From Hemerocallis citrina (taxonomy: Eukaryota; Streptophyta; Magnoliopsida; Asparagales; Asphodelaceae), in NCBI GenBank assembly GCA_017893485.1, contig CM030362.1:39588984-39652983 (forward strand): a stretch of DNA of 64,000 nucleotides, read 5' to 3'. This document shows positions 25,370 through 37,791 of this stretch, piece after piece (position 1 is the first letter of the stretch; each line of letters opens with the position of its first letter). Position numbers and translations under genes: made by a program. The notes below the pieces were generated by a model. That model did no database searches. It saw only the letters and a program-made list of their open reading frames with translations, and was not told where the DNA came from.

Positions 25370-26125
25370 GTACTAATTTGTCCTACTTGAGTAAATTGAT
25401 TGGAAATTTGTCCTAACTAGGCTAATTGATTGGAAAATTTTCTCCAATGTTTGAGTGTACAATTGCTATATTATGCGTAGGTATTTATAGAGTAGGTAAT
25501 TCTAGTTTAATTGGGGAAGTAGACGTAGTATTAGTTGTTGTTAGTTGTTATTCGATGTTAGTAATAGCGCACAAAGCGAACAAAAATTTGTGGAACTTTG
25601 CGAGTACGTCAAGCTCGCCATACACAAGCCAACGCAATTCGTAGAAGTTTGTTTGGATTCACGGTTTCAAGTGTACGGCTGTGTATCGCTTTCAATTCAT
25701 TCCCGTGAGTGAAAGCGATACATCGGCGTATTTTGCAAACCGTGAGCCGAAACTCACCTCTACAAATTTTGTTGGCTCATGTGTTTTGCCGCCGTCCCAC
25801 TCCCAAAGTATAGGAATTTTTTGATCTCGTTTGTGCGGATTTGTACCGTATATCAAACAACAACCTCAGTTCAAGAGTGAGGGGAATGCGAGCGAGACAC
25901 GGCCTTATCTTGCAAACCGTGGATCGGAACTTACTTGTAGAAGTTCCGTTACCTTGTGTGCGGCAAGCCGAACCCAATTGACGAGTTTTGTATTTATATG
26001 ACGTCGTTTTCGACGTTTTGTCACTTATTTTTGTTTCGTAGGTATATATATCGCATTCGTTTGTTAACAAGCTATTTTATATATAATGTGTATATTAATT
26101 GACCAATAATATATTTTTACCCCAG
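25370..26125 (+). other. 5' UTR intron of the MULE transposase with long palindromes
   Basis: The donor AAAG|GTACTA (25370) and acceptor TTACCCCAG (ending 26125) place the start codon directly after the splice. The intron holds an imperfect inverted repeat with arms of about 75 bp (about 25610-25785) and a degraded second one (about 25800-25965). The arms carry the phrases acggttt...gtatcgctttca and tgaaagcgatac...aaaccgtgag. Matching palindromes occur in the intron of the partner gene (36236-37502). Confidence 0.6.
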
Positions 26126-28362
26126 ATGAACAACGATACGGAGAGTTCTGCTGCCGGCGATAATTTTGTGCGGGTAGAACCAATCACTGATTCCATGCCG
26201 ATAGTCGAAGACCATCTGAAACTAAAGTTAGGTATGACATTCCCCACTTTAGTTGAGACCGAGAAATTTTATTCTGCATATGCTCGTTGTGGGGGTTTTG
26301 CAATGCGTAAGGGTGGGAATAAATTAAAGGGGGGAATGGAAGTAGATAAGTCATATATCTGTAATAAAGCTGGGTCGTCGCCGGGTCAACATAGTGATGG
26401 TAGACGTGGAATAACCAGTAGAACGGGTTGCAAGGCTTGCGTTCGTGTAAAATTGAACAAAACAAGTAATACGTGGGTGGTGTATTCATTTCACGAAGAA
26501 CACAATCACGAATTCACCTCACCCGGTAGAAGGCACCTTTTGCCCCGGAACAGGTCCGTGTCAAATACTGACAAAAGGATTATAGACCAAATGAACCAAG
26601 CTAATATCCAAACATGTCGACAAATGCTCTTCTTCGAAAGTGCTAGTGGTGGTCATGATCAAGTAGGATTCACAGAAAAAGATGTTAGAAATTTGGTTAG
26701 AGACTCGCAAGAAGCATTGAAAGGACACGATTCTACAATGCTAATTGATTTTTTCGAATCTAAGAAACAGACGGATCCTTCATTTTTTTATGACATTCAA
26801 GTCGATCCCGAAGGGCGTAAGTCACATTGTATGTGGGTAGATGGTATTTGTAGGATGAATTACGAAGAATTTGGCGATGTAGTTTGCTTTGATGCCACGT
26901 ACAATACGAACCGTTACGGAATGTTATTTGTTCCGTTTGTTGGAGTGAATCATCATTGGCAATCGAATTTCTTAGGAGGTGGGTTCATTCCAAATGAGAC
27001 GGCCTCTTCGTTTGAATGGTTCTTTGAAAAGTGGTTAGGGGTTATGAATCGTGCTCCATCTGGTATTGTCACCGATCAAGACCGTGGGATCGCCGCCGCA
27101 GTTAAGAAAGTTTTCCCCCAGACTCAGCATCGTTTTTGTATTTGGCACATTCTGGATAAGTTACCCCAGGAGGTTCGTCTTGGTTTCGATGTCGACAAGT
27201 TTAGGGAGTCCTTGAAGAATGTAATCTACAATTCGGAATATATACATGAATTTGTAGAAAAGTGAAATATTTTGATTTCGCAATACAGATTAGAGAGTAA
27301 CAAATGGTTGAACGATATATTCGATATCCGTGAAAGTTGGGCACCCATCTACGCTAAAGAATCATTTTGGGCCGGCATGTTGAGTAGCCAACGGGTTGAG
27401 TCGGCACATTCTGCTCTGAAGCATCATACAAAAAAAAGTATTCCCTGCACAAATTTGCCGTCATCTTCGACCGTTTTTTGGGAAGGCAAAGACACGATGA
27501 ATTGAAAGAAAATCATCGTAACCGTGAGAAGAGACCGAAGTTGAAGAGCGAATGGGCTTTGGAGGCACAAATGGCAAAAATATATACTTTGAAAATATTT
27601 TACAAATTCCAAGATGAAGTCACAAAAAACTTCATGTACAATGTGACATTTGTTGCCAATCTTGAGACACCGGATAGTTCAACCATCCATGTGATACTAT
27701 GTGGAGAATCAGAACCGGCTCGCCTTCTTCAATTATCCAAAATCAATGGAATTATTACATGTGCATGTCACTTGTTCGAACTTGTTGCCATTCCTTGCAG
27801 GCATATTTTAGCTGTACTTCGTTTCTCCCATCACACATCCCTCCCGGATGTATATATTAAAATAAGATGGACTAGGGATGTGATGAGAAGAAGTTACACA
27901 TCAGTTCCAACCGAACCCAATACCGAGAATTTTGCTTCTCGATATTGTGAGTTGAGCTACCATGCAAAACAAATTGTCGATCTCGGTTGTTCCTCCAATG
28001 AGAGTTACAAATACACGTTGGAGAATTTGCAGAAGATCATTGACGGGGTTTCTCGGCTACAACCAGGATCAGGTGAACAACCGGAACAGGCCTCACAACC
28101 ACATGATAGTGTCGAAGCTGGAGGTAGTTCACAACCGCATCCAAGTGCACAACCTCATGATCAAGGGAGTGGACACATACCTACACGCATTAGTGACCCA
28201 CAGCAGTGCACGGCAAAGGGAAAGCCTCGCGCCAAAAGATTGAGGCCGATTAGAGAGCAACTCCGCATAAAAAAACCGAGAAGGTGCCGAAGATGCGGCA
28301 TTGTCCAAATGAATCATGATTCAAGAAATTGTCCAACTTTATTTGAGGGGTATGACTCGTAA
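26126..28362 (+). pseudogene. FAR1-family MULE transposase, lightly decayed
   Basis: Residues about 45-135 form a FAR1-type zinc-binding domain (YICNKAG, GCKACVRV, HEEHNHEF). The MULE transposase core follows, with catalytic Asp in CFDATYN (about residue 256), Asp in VTDQDRG (about 317) and a candidate Glu in RVESAHS (about 425). A SWIM zinc finger (CACHLFELVAIPCRH, 27760-27804) and a C-terminal zinc knuckle (CRRCGIVQMNHDSRNC, 28284-28331) complete it. The start at 26126 is chosen because it directly follows a splice acceptor and keeps frame. Breaks: TGA at 27263, probably from Trp TGG, and a frameshift in an A run at about 27429-27436; the rest is open. Proteins of this type bind element ends and cut and join DNA; Arabidopsis FHY3/FAR1 are domesticated relatives. 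The stop codon near 28360 is followed by the left palindrome array. Confidence 0.88.
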
Positions 28363-28737
28363 CTTTTATGTTTGTCACTCGTTTAAATTTATTATACTTT
28401 ATTTGTGGCAATTGAGTTTCTTACTAACTAAACCTAATCTTTCAATGAAGGCAAGAAGTAATTCCTTCCAAAGAAGACAGTTCCGAGTCGAGATATGACG
28501 ATGCACTATGAATTGTAATTTTTAAAATGTAATTGTTGGGTATATATTCAAAACTCTTCATGCCACTTGGTTAATTACCTTTGATTGGTAACTGTAAATG
28601 TAATTCTCGAGACATAAGTATCGTTTGTTTGTGTCGTTTGTTAATACTGTTGTGGTACGCAAATGTTGGTTTGTTACTCAAATGTATCAGCTGTAGCTGT
28701 ATCTGTATTTGTAAATTATTATTATTTTTTTTAAAAA

Positions 28738-29790
28738 CCAAGGCCGTTGTTGGAGACAACGGCCTAAGTTATTTCATGAATTTGGTTTTTCATTCAATAT
28801 AACTAGTTTAAAAAGAGTTGATAACCTTAGGCCGTTGTTTACAGCAACGGCCTAGGTGATAATCAAAAAATTTAAGGTTTGGGGGCCTGGGTGGGTGCTC
28901 TCTGACTTGGAGAACACAAAGGGATCAACAAGTCAGAGAGCAATCTAATTTTTGATAAATACCTAAAACCATTGTCTGAGACAACGGCCTAGGTTATAGT
29001 CAAAAATTTGTGATTTTGGAGGTGCTCTCTGACTTGGAGAACACAAAAGGATCAACAAGTCAGAGAGCAATCTAATTTTTGATTAATACCTAAAGTCGGT
29101 TGTCTGAGACAACGACCTAGGTTATAGTCAAAAATTTGTGATTTTGGGGGTGCTCTCTGACTTGGAGAACACAAAATCATCAACAAGTCAGAGAGCAATC
29201 TAATTTTTGATAAATAACTAAAGCCGTTGTCTCAGACAACGGCCTAGGTTATAGTAAAAAAATTGTGATTTTGGGGGTGCTCTCTGACTTGGAGAACACA
29301 AAAGGATCAACAAGTCAGAGAGCAATCTAATTTTTGATTAATACCTAAAGCCGTTGTCTCAGACAACGGCCTAGGTTATAGTCAAAAGTTTGTGATTTTG
29401 GGGGTGCTCTCTGACTTGGAGAACACAAAATCATCAACAAGTCAGAGAGCAATCTAATTTTTGATAAATAACTAAAGCCGTTGTCTCAGACAACGGCCTA
29501 GGTTATAGTCAAAAATTTGTGATTTTGGGGGTGCTCTCTGACTTAGAGAACACAAAAGGATCAGCAAGTCAGAGAGCAATCTAATTTTTGATAAATAACT
29601 AAAGTCGTTGTCTCAGACAACGGCATAGGTTATAGTCAAAAATTTGGAATTTTGGGGGTGCTCTCTGACTTGGAGAACACAAAAGGATCAACAAGTCAGA
29701 GAGCAATCTCATTTTTGATAAATAGCTAAAGCCATTGTCTAAGACAACGGCCTAGGTTATAGTCAAAAATTTGGGATTTTGGGGGTGCTC
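28738..29790. repeat. MULE left palindromic array, unit about 127 bp
   Basis: Nine copies of the palindrome gccgttgtc...gacaacggc occur, near 28742, 28830, 28970, 29095, 29222, 29348, 29475, 29602 and 29728. The last seven form a regular tandem. Each unit also holds a second hairpin, tgctctctgacttg...caagtcagagagca (14-bp arms, spacer about 20). It lies just downstream of the transposase gene. Confidence 0.9.
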
Positions 29791-30339
29791 TCTTTACTCT
29801 TTACGTACAGTCTCTGTGGAAATTTATAAAAAAGATAGATGATCTGCACTTGTATATCTTTCCGCTATATTTTTTTTAAGTGCCGATTACTACCACCTTT
29901 CAAACCAATATATAATCATGGTGGTTAAATATGTAAAAAAAATGATAAAAAATAATTCATAATCATCCATTTTTTGGTTTTTACAATTTTCTCTTCACTC
30001 TTTGCGTACAGTCTCCCTCGAACTATATACCAAAGACAAATGATATTCACGTATCTATTGTTTATAATTTTTTTATTACGTTACAATTTTTTCCCTCTCT
30101 CTAACCAATATAAAATTATTAAGGTAATATGCTTGAAAATAATTCTGAGTTATATAAAGGAGTAAGTTTACATGTATAAGGTTAGGGTTAAGGTGAAGGT
30201 TATGAATTTTTTGATATATGGGTTTACATGTGTGGATGTACATATTGTTTTTTCAATATATAGGCTACACGTGGGGATCTACATGTTGTTTAGCTTGGTG
30301 CTTGTTCCCATTTGGGCGTATGTTGAAAGTCTGCTGGCA

Positions 30340-30450
30340 TGTGATTTTGTTGAGCTTAACAACAAGGAAGAAACATACAAAACAACAGCATTGTTGAGTC
30401 CTAATGGCAAAACATGGAAAGTTGGGTTAATTAGAGTAGGGCAGAATCAC
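30340..30450 (+). pseudogene. Possible captured B3-domain fragment
   Basis: Within the open frame 30172-30504 the segment LLSPNGKTWKVGLIRVGQ (30387-30440) resembles the strand motif of plant REM-type B3 DNA-binding domains (family pattern like LxGPSGKTWKVxL). Upstream, CDFVELN also fits loosely. No other B3 parts were found nearby, so this is either a captured scrap or chance resemblance. Confidence 0.25.
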
Positions 30451-30694
30451 ATGTGTGCATTGGTGGAGAGAAGTGGAGAGAATTCACAAGTTCTAATAAG
30501 CTAGAAGTAGGATATATGTTAGTGTTCCATTACAAAGGGAATATGTTCAGTTTTTTTCTGTTAATTTTATTACGTTTGTGATTTTTTTTAGTATGATATA
30601 TAATCTATTTGATTATGCTAATACAATACCCACATATCCAAAAAATATATACCGGGTTAGTTTACAAGTATAAGGTCAAGGTTAAGGTTAGGGT

Positions 30695-31045
30695 TGTGCT
30701 AACCCTACGATAACCCTAACCCTAACCCTTAACCCTACTCTGCTAACCTTACAATAACCCTAACCTACATATCACTTTTATTAATTTTTTTTGGTTATAT
30801 ACAGAATATGTATAATTTTTTTTTGTGGGAACTTAGTACCTGTCTACTCCCAACAACCACAAATTAATGATAAATCAAAACCAGATTTTACCACAAATGT
30901 TTCTCTTGCAATAACCTGAACCCTACAATAACCCTAACCAAACCCCTGACCCCCGCTAACCCTAATCCTTCCCGTAACCCCCTTTAACACTAATTACCAA
31001 ACTTGTTACCCTAACCCTAACCCTAACCCTAACCCTAACCCTAGC
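30695..31045. repeat. Interstitial CCCTAA-type repeats
   Basis: Runs of perfect CCCTAA hexamers (about 7 in a row at 31011-31045), with diverged copies from 30695 and others at 32550-32586. The unit is six bases, not the usual plant seven (CCCTAAA). It is internal to the MULE, so not a chromosome end. Confidence 0.8.
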
Positions 31046-32819
31046 CAAGTCGAGAACACCCCAATATATGTCTTTTTGGCCTAGGGTCCAAGGCCGTTGT
31101 TGCAGACAACGGCTAAGGTTAAATACCTTAGGCCGTTGTCTTGAACAACGACCTAGGTATGAAATTTTTGACTTTTATTGGATATTCTCTTTACTCTTTA
31201 CGCACAATCTCTGTGGAACTACCCCCCAGGCATTTACACATGGTTTTTCCTATATTTAGGGTACATGTGGGGAGGTACATGTGGTGATGTAGTTTAGGTT
31301 TTTTCCATATTGAAGTATCTGCAATAATTATCCTTCTTGGTCTCTAACTGCATCTTCTTCCCTTCTGTCACTATTAACAGAGGATCTGCACCACTCTGTT
31401 CATAATATCACTAATGTACATGTGAGAATCATACAAAAATTGTCTGCTCTTTCATTGTACATGTGGGTTTTTCCAAGTATGGTCCACATGTGGGGAGCTA
31501 CATGTGGTTTTTCCTTTACATGTGGGGTTTTACCTTATTGGTTTTTTCAATGATGAACTTGTGGAAATTTATACAAAAGATAGATAATCCACACTTGTAT
31601 ATTGTATAGGTATATTTGTTTATTTGTCCATTACTTCCACCTTTCAAAGTGACTCGAAGAACTGCACACAATTACTTCACGACGAGATTCCACATCCCAA
31701 ATTTCCACAGAAGCAACAGTTTACATGTAGTGTTTGAGAGTAATCTATGAACTTTTTTGGAATACTCGTCACTTTGCGTGATACATGTGTTCAAATATAC
31801 TTGTGGCATATTTCCCAAAAAAAAGTTCAGATCCAGTTCTTGTGGGCCAAGTAGTTTGATCTGATTACTCTCCGCTCAAACAACGAACCGACACTTTTTA
31901 ATTTTTGATTTCTTCTTGTCCATCATAATTACCTGGTTACATGTGGTTTTTTCCCTATATATTGTGATGAAATTTAGGTTTTTCCGATATTGAACATATG
32001 GTTTTTTCCATGTATGGTCCACATGTGGGGAGCTACATGTGGTTATCCTTTACATGCGGGTTTTACCTTATTGGTTTTTTCCATAATGAACTTGTTCAAC
32101 TACATGTGATCACACCTCTTCTTCCCAATCTCGTGGAATTCTTCTCAGTTGCATGTATGGTGAATGTCTTCAGGAACGTTTTCATTGTAAACAATGTAAA
32201 ACGATTTTGTACATTATATATTATTATTCAAAAAATTAATAATATATAACCAAAAAAAACCAAAAAATATAATATATTCTTTAGTTACGTGCCTAAAAAT
32301 GGAATTGAATAATCAATATAAACAAGAAAATATTCATATGAACGTCTATTTTGTAGAGTTCAGAAGGCAGTGCACGTAAAGAGTGGAGAGACACATGTCA
32401 TTAATGATAGAACTTAAATATCCATAAACTCTCTACTGGAAACTTATTACCTATCTACTCCCAACTAAAAATAATCCTACCCTAACCCCTACAATGAAGC
32501 CAAACCAAACCACTAACCTTACAATAACCCTAACCCTACCCTTAACCCCCTTTAGCACTAACCCTAGCCCTAACCCTAACCCTAACGAATCAAATAGTTA
32601 TTTTTTAAAAATATTTTCTGAGTTGTTATGTACATATTAAAACAACGTGATTATGTAGTGGTTAGTTAGGTGTTACCAAATTTTAAAAAAAAAACATTTA
32701 ATACTGTTATACAAGCCAAGTTCTCATATGTCTTTTGTATAAAGTTCCACAGAGATTGTTCATCAAGGGTGAAAAGAAAATTGGAAAATGCAAACAACCA
32801 ATTAATTTTTGGCCTACAA

Positions 32820-33790
32820 ACTAAGGCCGTTGTTGGAGACAACGGCCTAGGGTATGAACATTATATTGAGGGGTAATCTTTGACCAGTTGCTATTTTTAA
32901 ATACCAACAAGTCGAGAGCATTACACAATTTTCTATTTTTTTTACCTACAACTGCCTTGGGTATTTATAAAGTGGAGCTGCTCTCTGACTTGTTGGCTAT
33001 TTTTAAAGCCAACAAGTCAGAGAGCAAGACAATTTTTCTATTTTTTTTACCTACAACGTAGGCCGTTGTCCCCAACAACGGCCTTGGGTATTTATAAGGT
33101 GGAGCTGCTCTCTGACTTGTTGGCTATTTTTAAAGCCAACAAGTCAGATGGTAAGACAAATTTTCTATTTTTTTCACCTACAACTTAGGCCGTTGTCCCC
33201 AACAACGGCCTTGGGTATTTATAAAGTGGAGCTGCTGTCTGACTTGTTGGCTATTTTAAAAGCCAACAAGTCAGAGAGCAAGACAATTTTTCTATTTTTT
33301 TCACCTACAACTTAGGCCGTTGTCCCCAACAACGGCCTTGGGTATTTATAAAGTGGAGCTGCTCTCTGACTTGTTGGCTATTTTTAAAGCCAACAAGTCA
33401 GAGAGCAAGACAATTTTTCTATTTTTTTCACCTACAACTTAGGCCGTTGTTCCTTGGGTATTTATAAAGTGGAGCTGCTCTCTGACTTGTTGGCTATTTT
33501 TAAAGCCAACAAGTCAGAGAGATAGACAATTTTTCTATTTTTTTCACCTACAACTTAGGTCGTTGTCTCCAACAACGGCCTAGGGTATATCTATAAACTG
33601 GAGGTGCTCTCTGACTTGTTGGCTATTTTTAAAGCCAACAAGTCAGAGAGCACAACAAATTTTGTATATTTTCCTACTACAACTTAAGCCGTTGTCTCCA
33701 ACAACGGCCTTGGGTATATGTTTAAACTGGGTATATCCAAAAACTGGAACAAGTATAATTTTCTATAACCTAGGCCGTTGTTTGGGGCCA
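32820..33790. repeat. MULE right palindromic array, unit about 126 bp
   Basis: Palindromes gccgttgtc...aacaacggc occur near 32823, 33060, 33188, 33314, 33440 (truncated), 33556, 33690 and 33773. They alternate with a longer hairpin with arms ctctgacttgttggct/agccaacaagtcagag and a 7-base loop. It lies just downstream of the partner gene. It shares both palindrome cores with the left array but has different loops and spacers. Confidence 0.9.
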
Positions 33791-34074
33791 CGGCTTAGGT
33801 TTAAAAAAAAAAAAAACTACATTTATACTGAGCAGCTGAAGCTGCTACACTTGTACACATCACCAAATTCCAAACACTTTGCCATCATCTACATTCTCCG
33901 ACTAAATTCATATATACAACCACCAAAATTACCCACCATAATTGACTATCAGAATTAATAACAACAACATCAACTACACTTACACTTAAGAACCACATTA
34001 TCCAATAATTAGTTACAACAGGTTAAAACCCACAAAATCAATAAAAAAAAATTACAACCTCCAAAATGCATTGG

Positions 34075-36231
34075 CTAAGCACCGGGCGTGTAATGCTGTG
34101 GTGCTCGCCTCTTCCGACTAGGGTTTCGGTGCCGCATCGTGATTGGCGAGTCGGGGATTTCATCTTCGCCACCCTCCTCTTGTTGTACGTCTCCGACAAC
34201 TCTCTCCCCACTCTCTTCATCCTGCGCTTCTTCGTGAGATGGATGTGAAGTTGAACCTTGTCGTTCTCTGATCTCATGTTCCCGTTGCCCCATCAATGAA
34301 CTTGGCCTACCCCTCACACTTTTACGTTGGCCCCCCCTCGGTCCGTATAATGCTCGATCCAAACGTTCGACACATCCCAAAGCATCCATATTGCTACGGC
34401 ATCCAAGGAGCATCCTCCGAGCGAAACTCTTCATAGGCGTGCCCACATTACTTTTTAGTACATCCGCGCATTCTTTTGCCATGTCCATCGTGTTATCAAT
34501 CTAAATCAGAAAAAACCAACAAAAATAATTACACAAATTAAATAATTGAAAGAATTCATGAACTTCACGTATGAAGAAGATTAAAATAAATATGAAGATT
34601 GAAGTTACCACTGTACGTATAGCTGTGGCCTTCGGTTGGAACATGGGTTGTGAACTGGAATATGCGGGTAATGGTTCAATCTCCCTCTCCTCAATTTCTC
34701 GTTGGATACCAGCAGGTAGTACTGTATCGGGAGACATGTGCAAACGTGTATATTGTCGGAACCAAGTCATGTACTTTCCTTGCAGTCTTCCATCGTACTC
34801 TGGAACATTGACGAGTACAAGTGCAAACCGTCGCTCGTTCCATTCTGCAACGTGAACACGATGGTAATCTGCCCAATCATGAGTAGGCATGCGGCCGGTA
34901 CCCCTAACGGCGTGTAACTCATGATCGTATAGGTTTGCGCATCTTGGGGGACTATCTTGTTAAAGATTGAACTGACGAAGGACTCTTTCCGGTCACGGAT
35001 GCTCGACTATACCGAAGTTGATGAGGGGAGCCATCGTCAGCCACAACTGCGACCCGGTGGTGCATATTGGCGGTAGTCTTCCCACACGCTCGGGTGTATA
35101 CGGCGCCCAAATTACGAACTCTTCACGTAGTTGGTCGAGCTCGTCTCTGTAGTACGTTATTACGCCCTTGGGGTTGTCTTTGTAACTCCTTGTACCAGCC
35201 CAATATACCCCTAATGGTGCTAACATAGCAGGATCTTCAGGTTGGGCCATCCAACCATCCTTGGGTCTCCTAATGCGGGGACGACCCAAGTGCAGTCGCT
35301 CCCAGGACCAAATCTGTAACAAAACCATCGGTCCGGTCATTTCTGATGCTTCAAGCGCTACATGACACAACGCCCTGTATAGCATTGCCAACGCGCAGCT
35401 TACCCAACTGTACCGGCCAGCTATGCCTAGGTCGGCGAGCAATCGTAGGTACATGAGGTGCACCGTATCGCCCGATGAGTTAGGCAATAGAATCCCTCCG
35501 ATCACCGTTAGAATGTAGGCTCTGGTGTAGGACTGTACATAGTCGTCGGGCGATTCGTTGGTCAGCGTCTCATCAAAACGTTCCTTCAACCAAGATAGTC
35601 GGATTGATTGTCCTTGGAAAATGTCACCATCGTCCGCATCCGCCTCATCAAACTCTGTACCGAGCAGTTCGTTGCACATCTCTATTTTATCAAAGTTAAT
35701 ATTGTCCGTCACGGCCAACCCATCTATTGGAAGACCGGATATCATCGCTATATCCTATAGCATCACCGTCATCTCACCGACCGGTAGATGGAACGTGTGC
35801 GACTCTGGCCTCCAGCGCTCCACGAGTGCCGAGAGAAGTGCTCGGTCGAGTTTAACATTCCCTATCATGCTGATTCCATAGAAACCGGCCGCTACAAGGT
35901 ACTCGTGGGTGCATGGATGCACCTTCATGGTCTCGTGGGTGCGGAAATTACACCTACGCGTCGTCCCACCCCACACTTCCGTGGATCTGTGGCGATCTTG
36001 CAAGGTCAGTTCGCCGGGATTTATTGGTCCTGGACCACGACGTCCTGTCATCGAAGAGGATGCACCAACCTACACGAACCAAAAAACATAATTATTATTA
36101 GTCTCAAATTAATATCACTAAATACAAAATTAGGGACAATACAAATTATTAGTTCTCACATTCTCTGTGGAATGTTCCCCCCGTGCTTCCTGGGATGTCC
36201 TTCCCCTTCCGGTTCCCCTCGTTCTAGCCAT
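34075..36231 (-). pseudogene. Plant mobile domain (PMD/MAIN-like) gene of the MULE
   Basis: Three coding exons (minus): 36231-36160, 36069-34610 (last coding base about 34609) and 34500-34075, with GT/AG borders. Exon 1 encodes a basic leader (MARTRGTGRGRTSQEARGEH). Exon 2 encodes a plant mobile domain: the start FYGISMIG...LVERWRPESHTFHLPVGEMTV, then LSGLPIDG-like and WAPYTPERV motifs, known from MAIN/MAIL1 and from PMD proteins carried by transposons. Exon 3 encodes a hydrophilic tail with a Pro/Arg-rich end (RHRNPSRKRRAPQHYTPG). Three in-frame stops lie in exon 2: TAG at 35754-35752 (where family members have Gln), TGA at 34992-34990 and a TAA near 34960. There is no frameshift, and the reading frame is otherwise open over about 650 codons. 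The molecular role of PMDs is not settled; MAIN/MAIL1 act in silencing and genome stability. Its position mirrors the second gene of MuDR, suggesting a helper role in the element's life cycle. Confidence 0.82.
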
Positions 36232-36235
36232 TTCT

Positions 36236-37502
36236 CTGTAACAAAGTTTGCATATATGAAACTAATTAATCGGCGAAAATTAGCAAACACAAACCAACGA
36301 GATAAAAAAATTTCAAGAGTTCGCTTATACGCGTCAAAACAACACAAACGAGATGTAAAAATTCTTAAATTTCGCCGTCAACTAGGGCACACCAAACACA
36401 AGCCAACGCAACTTGTAGAAGTCAGTTCCGACCCATGGTTTGAAATATACGCCCATGTATCACTTTCACTCTTTAAAATAGAGCGGGAAGCGATACATTG
36501 ACGTATCTCGCAAACCGTGGGTCAGAACTCGCAAATACAAGTTTCGTTGCATTGTGAATGGTTAGCCCAACCTACGTGCACCGTTTCGTACTTTTTCAAC
36601 TTCATTTAAGCATTTTTGTATTGAGACCGAACTAAAAAAATTTCGAGGTAGATTGAAGTTTTTTCATATACGCGTCAAAACAACATAAACGAGATGCAAA
36701 AATTTCAAAATTTGGCCGTTGGGTCGGGCTCCCCGCCCACAAGCCAACGCAACTTGTACATGGAAGTTCCGACCCACGGTTTGAAAGATACGACCATGTA
36801 TCGTTTACACTATTAAAAACTGAGCGGAAAGCAATACATAGACGTATCTCGTAAACCGCGAGTCAGAACTCGCATGTACAGATTCGTATGACTTGTGAGT
36901 GGCCAGACCAACCTACTCGCAAAGTTTCGCTTTACTTAGACTTCGTTTAAGCTATTTTCACCTCATAACGTATTCCACAAGTTCCGAGGTCGATTAAAGG
37001 TTTTTTTATATACGCGTCAAAACAACAAAAATGATAAACTTATTTCCTAAATTTGGGCGTCAATTCTGGCACACCAAACACGAGCAGCCGGAACTTGCAG
37101 AGGTGAGTTTTGACTCTCGGTTTGAAAGATACGGCCGTATATCACTTTATATCTGTTGTATGGAATTGAAATGATAAACAGACGTATCTCACAAATCGTG
37201 AGACGGAAATCACCTCTACAAGTTCCGTTATCTTCTACGCGGCGAGTCCGACCTACTCATACAAATTTAATTTTTTCATCTCATTTTTTTTCATCTCCTA
37301 TATTCCACCACTACAACTACCACTACATCTATGAAAATGTCAACAAAATGTACACAACATACATGATCAGAGCTAATTATATACTCTCTAAATTATAGAC
37401 TACACTACTACGCATAATACCAAAAAAAAACAACTCCAAAATTGGAAAAAAAATCAATAAATTCAAAGAGTTCATTATAGTAGATTGGGATTAAGAAAAT
37501 AC
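36236..37502 (-). other. 5' UTR intron of the PMD gene with three long palindromes
   Basis: Minus-strand donor CCAG|GTATTT (37502) and acceptor GTTACAG (ending 36236). Three imperfect inverted repeats (about 36400-36555, 36735-36895 and 37070-37235) share the core gacccatggttt...aaaccgtgggtc and gtatc...gatac. They are related to those in the transposase 5' UTR intron. Confidence 0.6.
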
Positions 37503-37791
37503 CTGGTCCAAAGAGAGAGTGATAGAGAGTTGGCGAAGATGTGAGAAGTCGCTGCACGCTGTTGTAGACAAAGGAAGACAATTTGTGCTAGGGTTTAGAT
37601 GATTTGGGAATTTGGATGTGAAGTTAGGGTTTGCTGTATTCGAGAGAGGAAGAGAGAGATAGGGAGCTTTCCACAAGGGGCGGAGATCGACAAGGCAAAG
37701 AAATTGATGCCAAAGGGGTTGGGAGAGTGAACTAGGGTTTGGGGATGGGTTTCGGGAGATCGAGAGAAAGAGAGATAGTGTTTGTGACGAA

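Larger units (their letters stand above)
29791..32815. other. Central spacer of the MULE
   Basis: It is AT-rich. It contains CCCTAA-type runs (30695-31045 and 32480-32586), a duplicated block with the phrase ggtccacatgtggggagct (about 31480-31560 and about 32005-32095), and two single copies of the gccgttgt palindrome (31091 and 31132). One open frame (30172-30504) may include a B3-like fragment. No complete gene is present. Confidence 0.6.

Noticed and set aside
26184..26489. 101-codon minus-strand frame
   Set aside because: It is a shadow of the transposase FAR1 domain on the other strand.
30695..31045. True telomere or chromosome end
   Set aside because: The hexamer tract is short, degenerate and enclosed by MULE sequence on both sides.
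35788..36501. 237-codon plus-strand frame
   Set aside because: It is antisense to PMD exon 2 and its introns, and shows no domain of its own.
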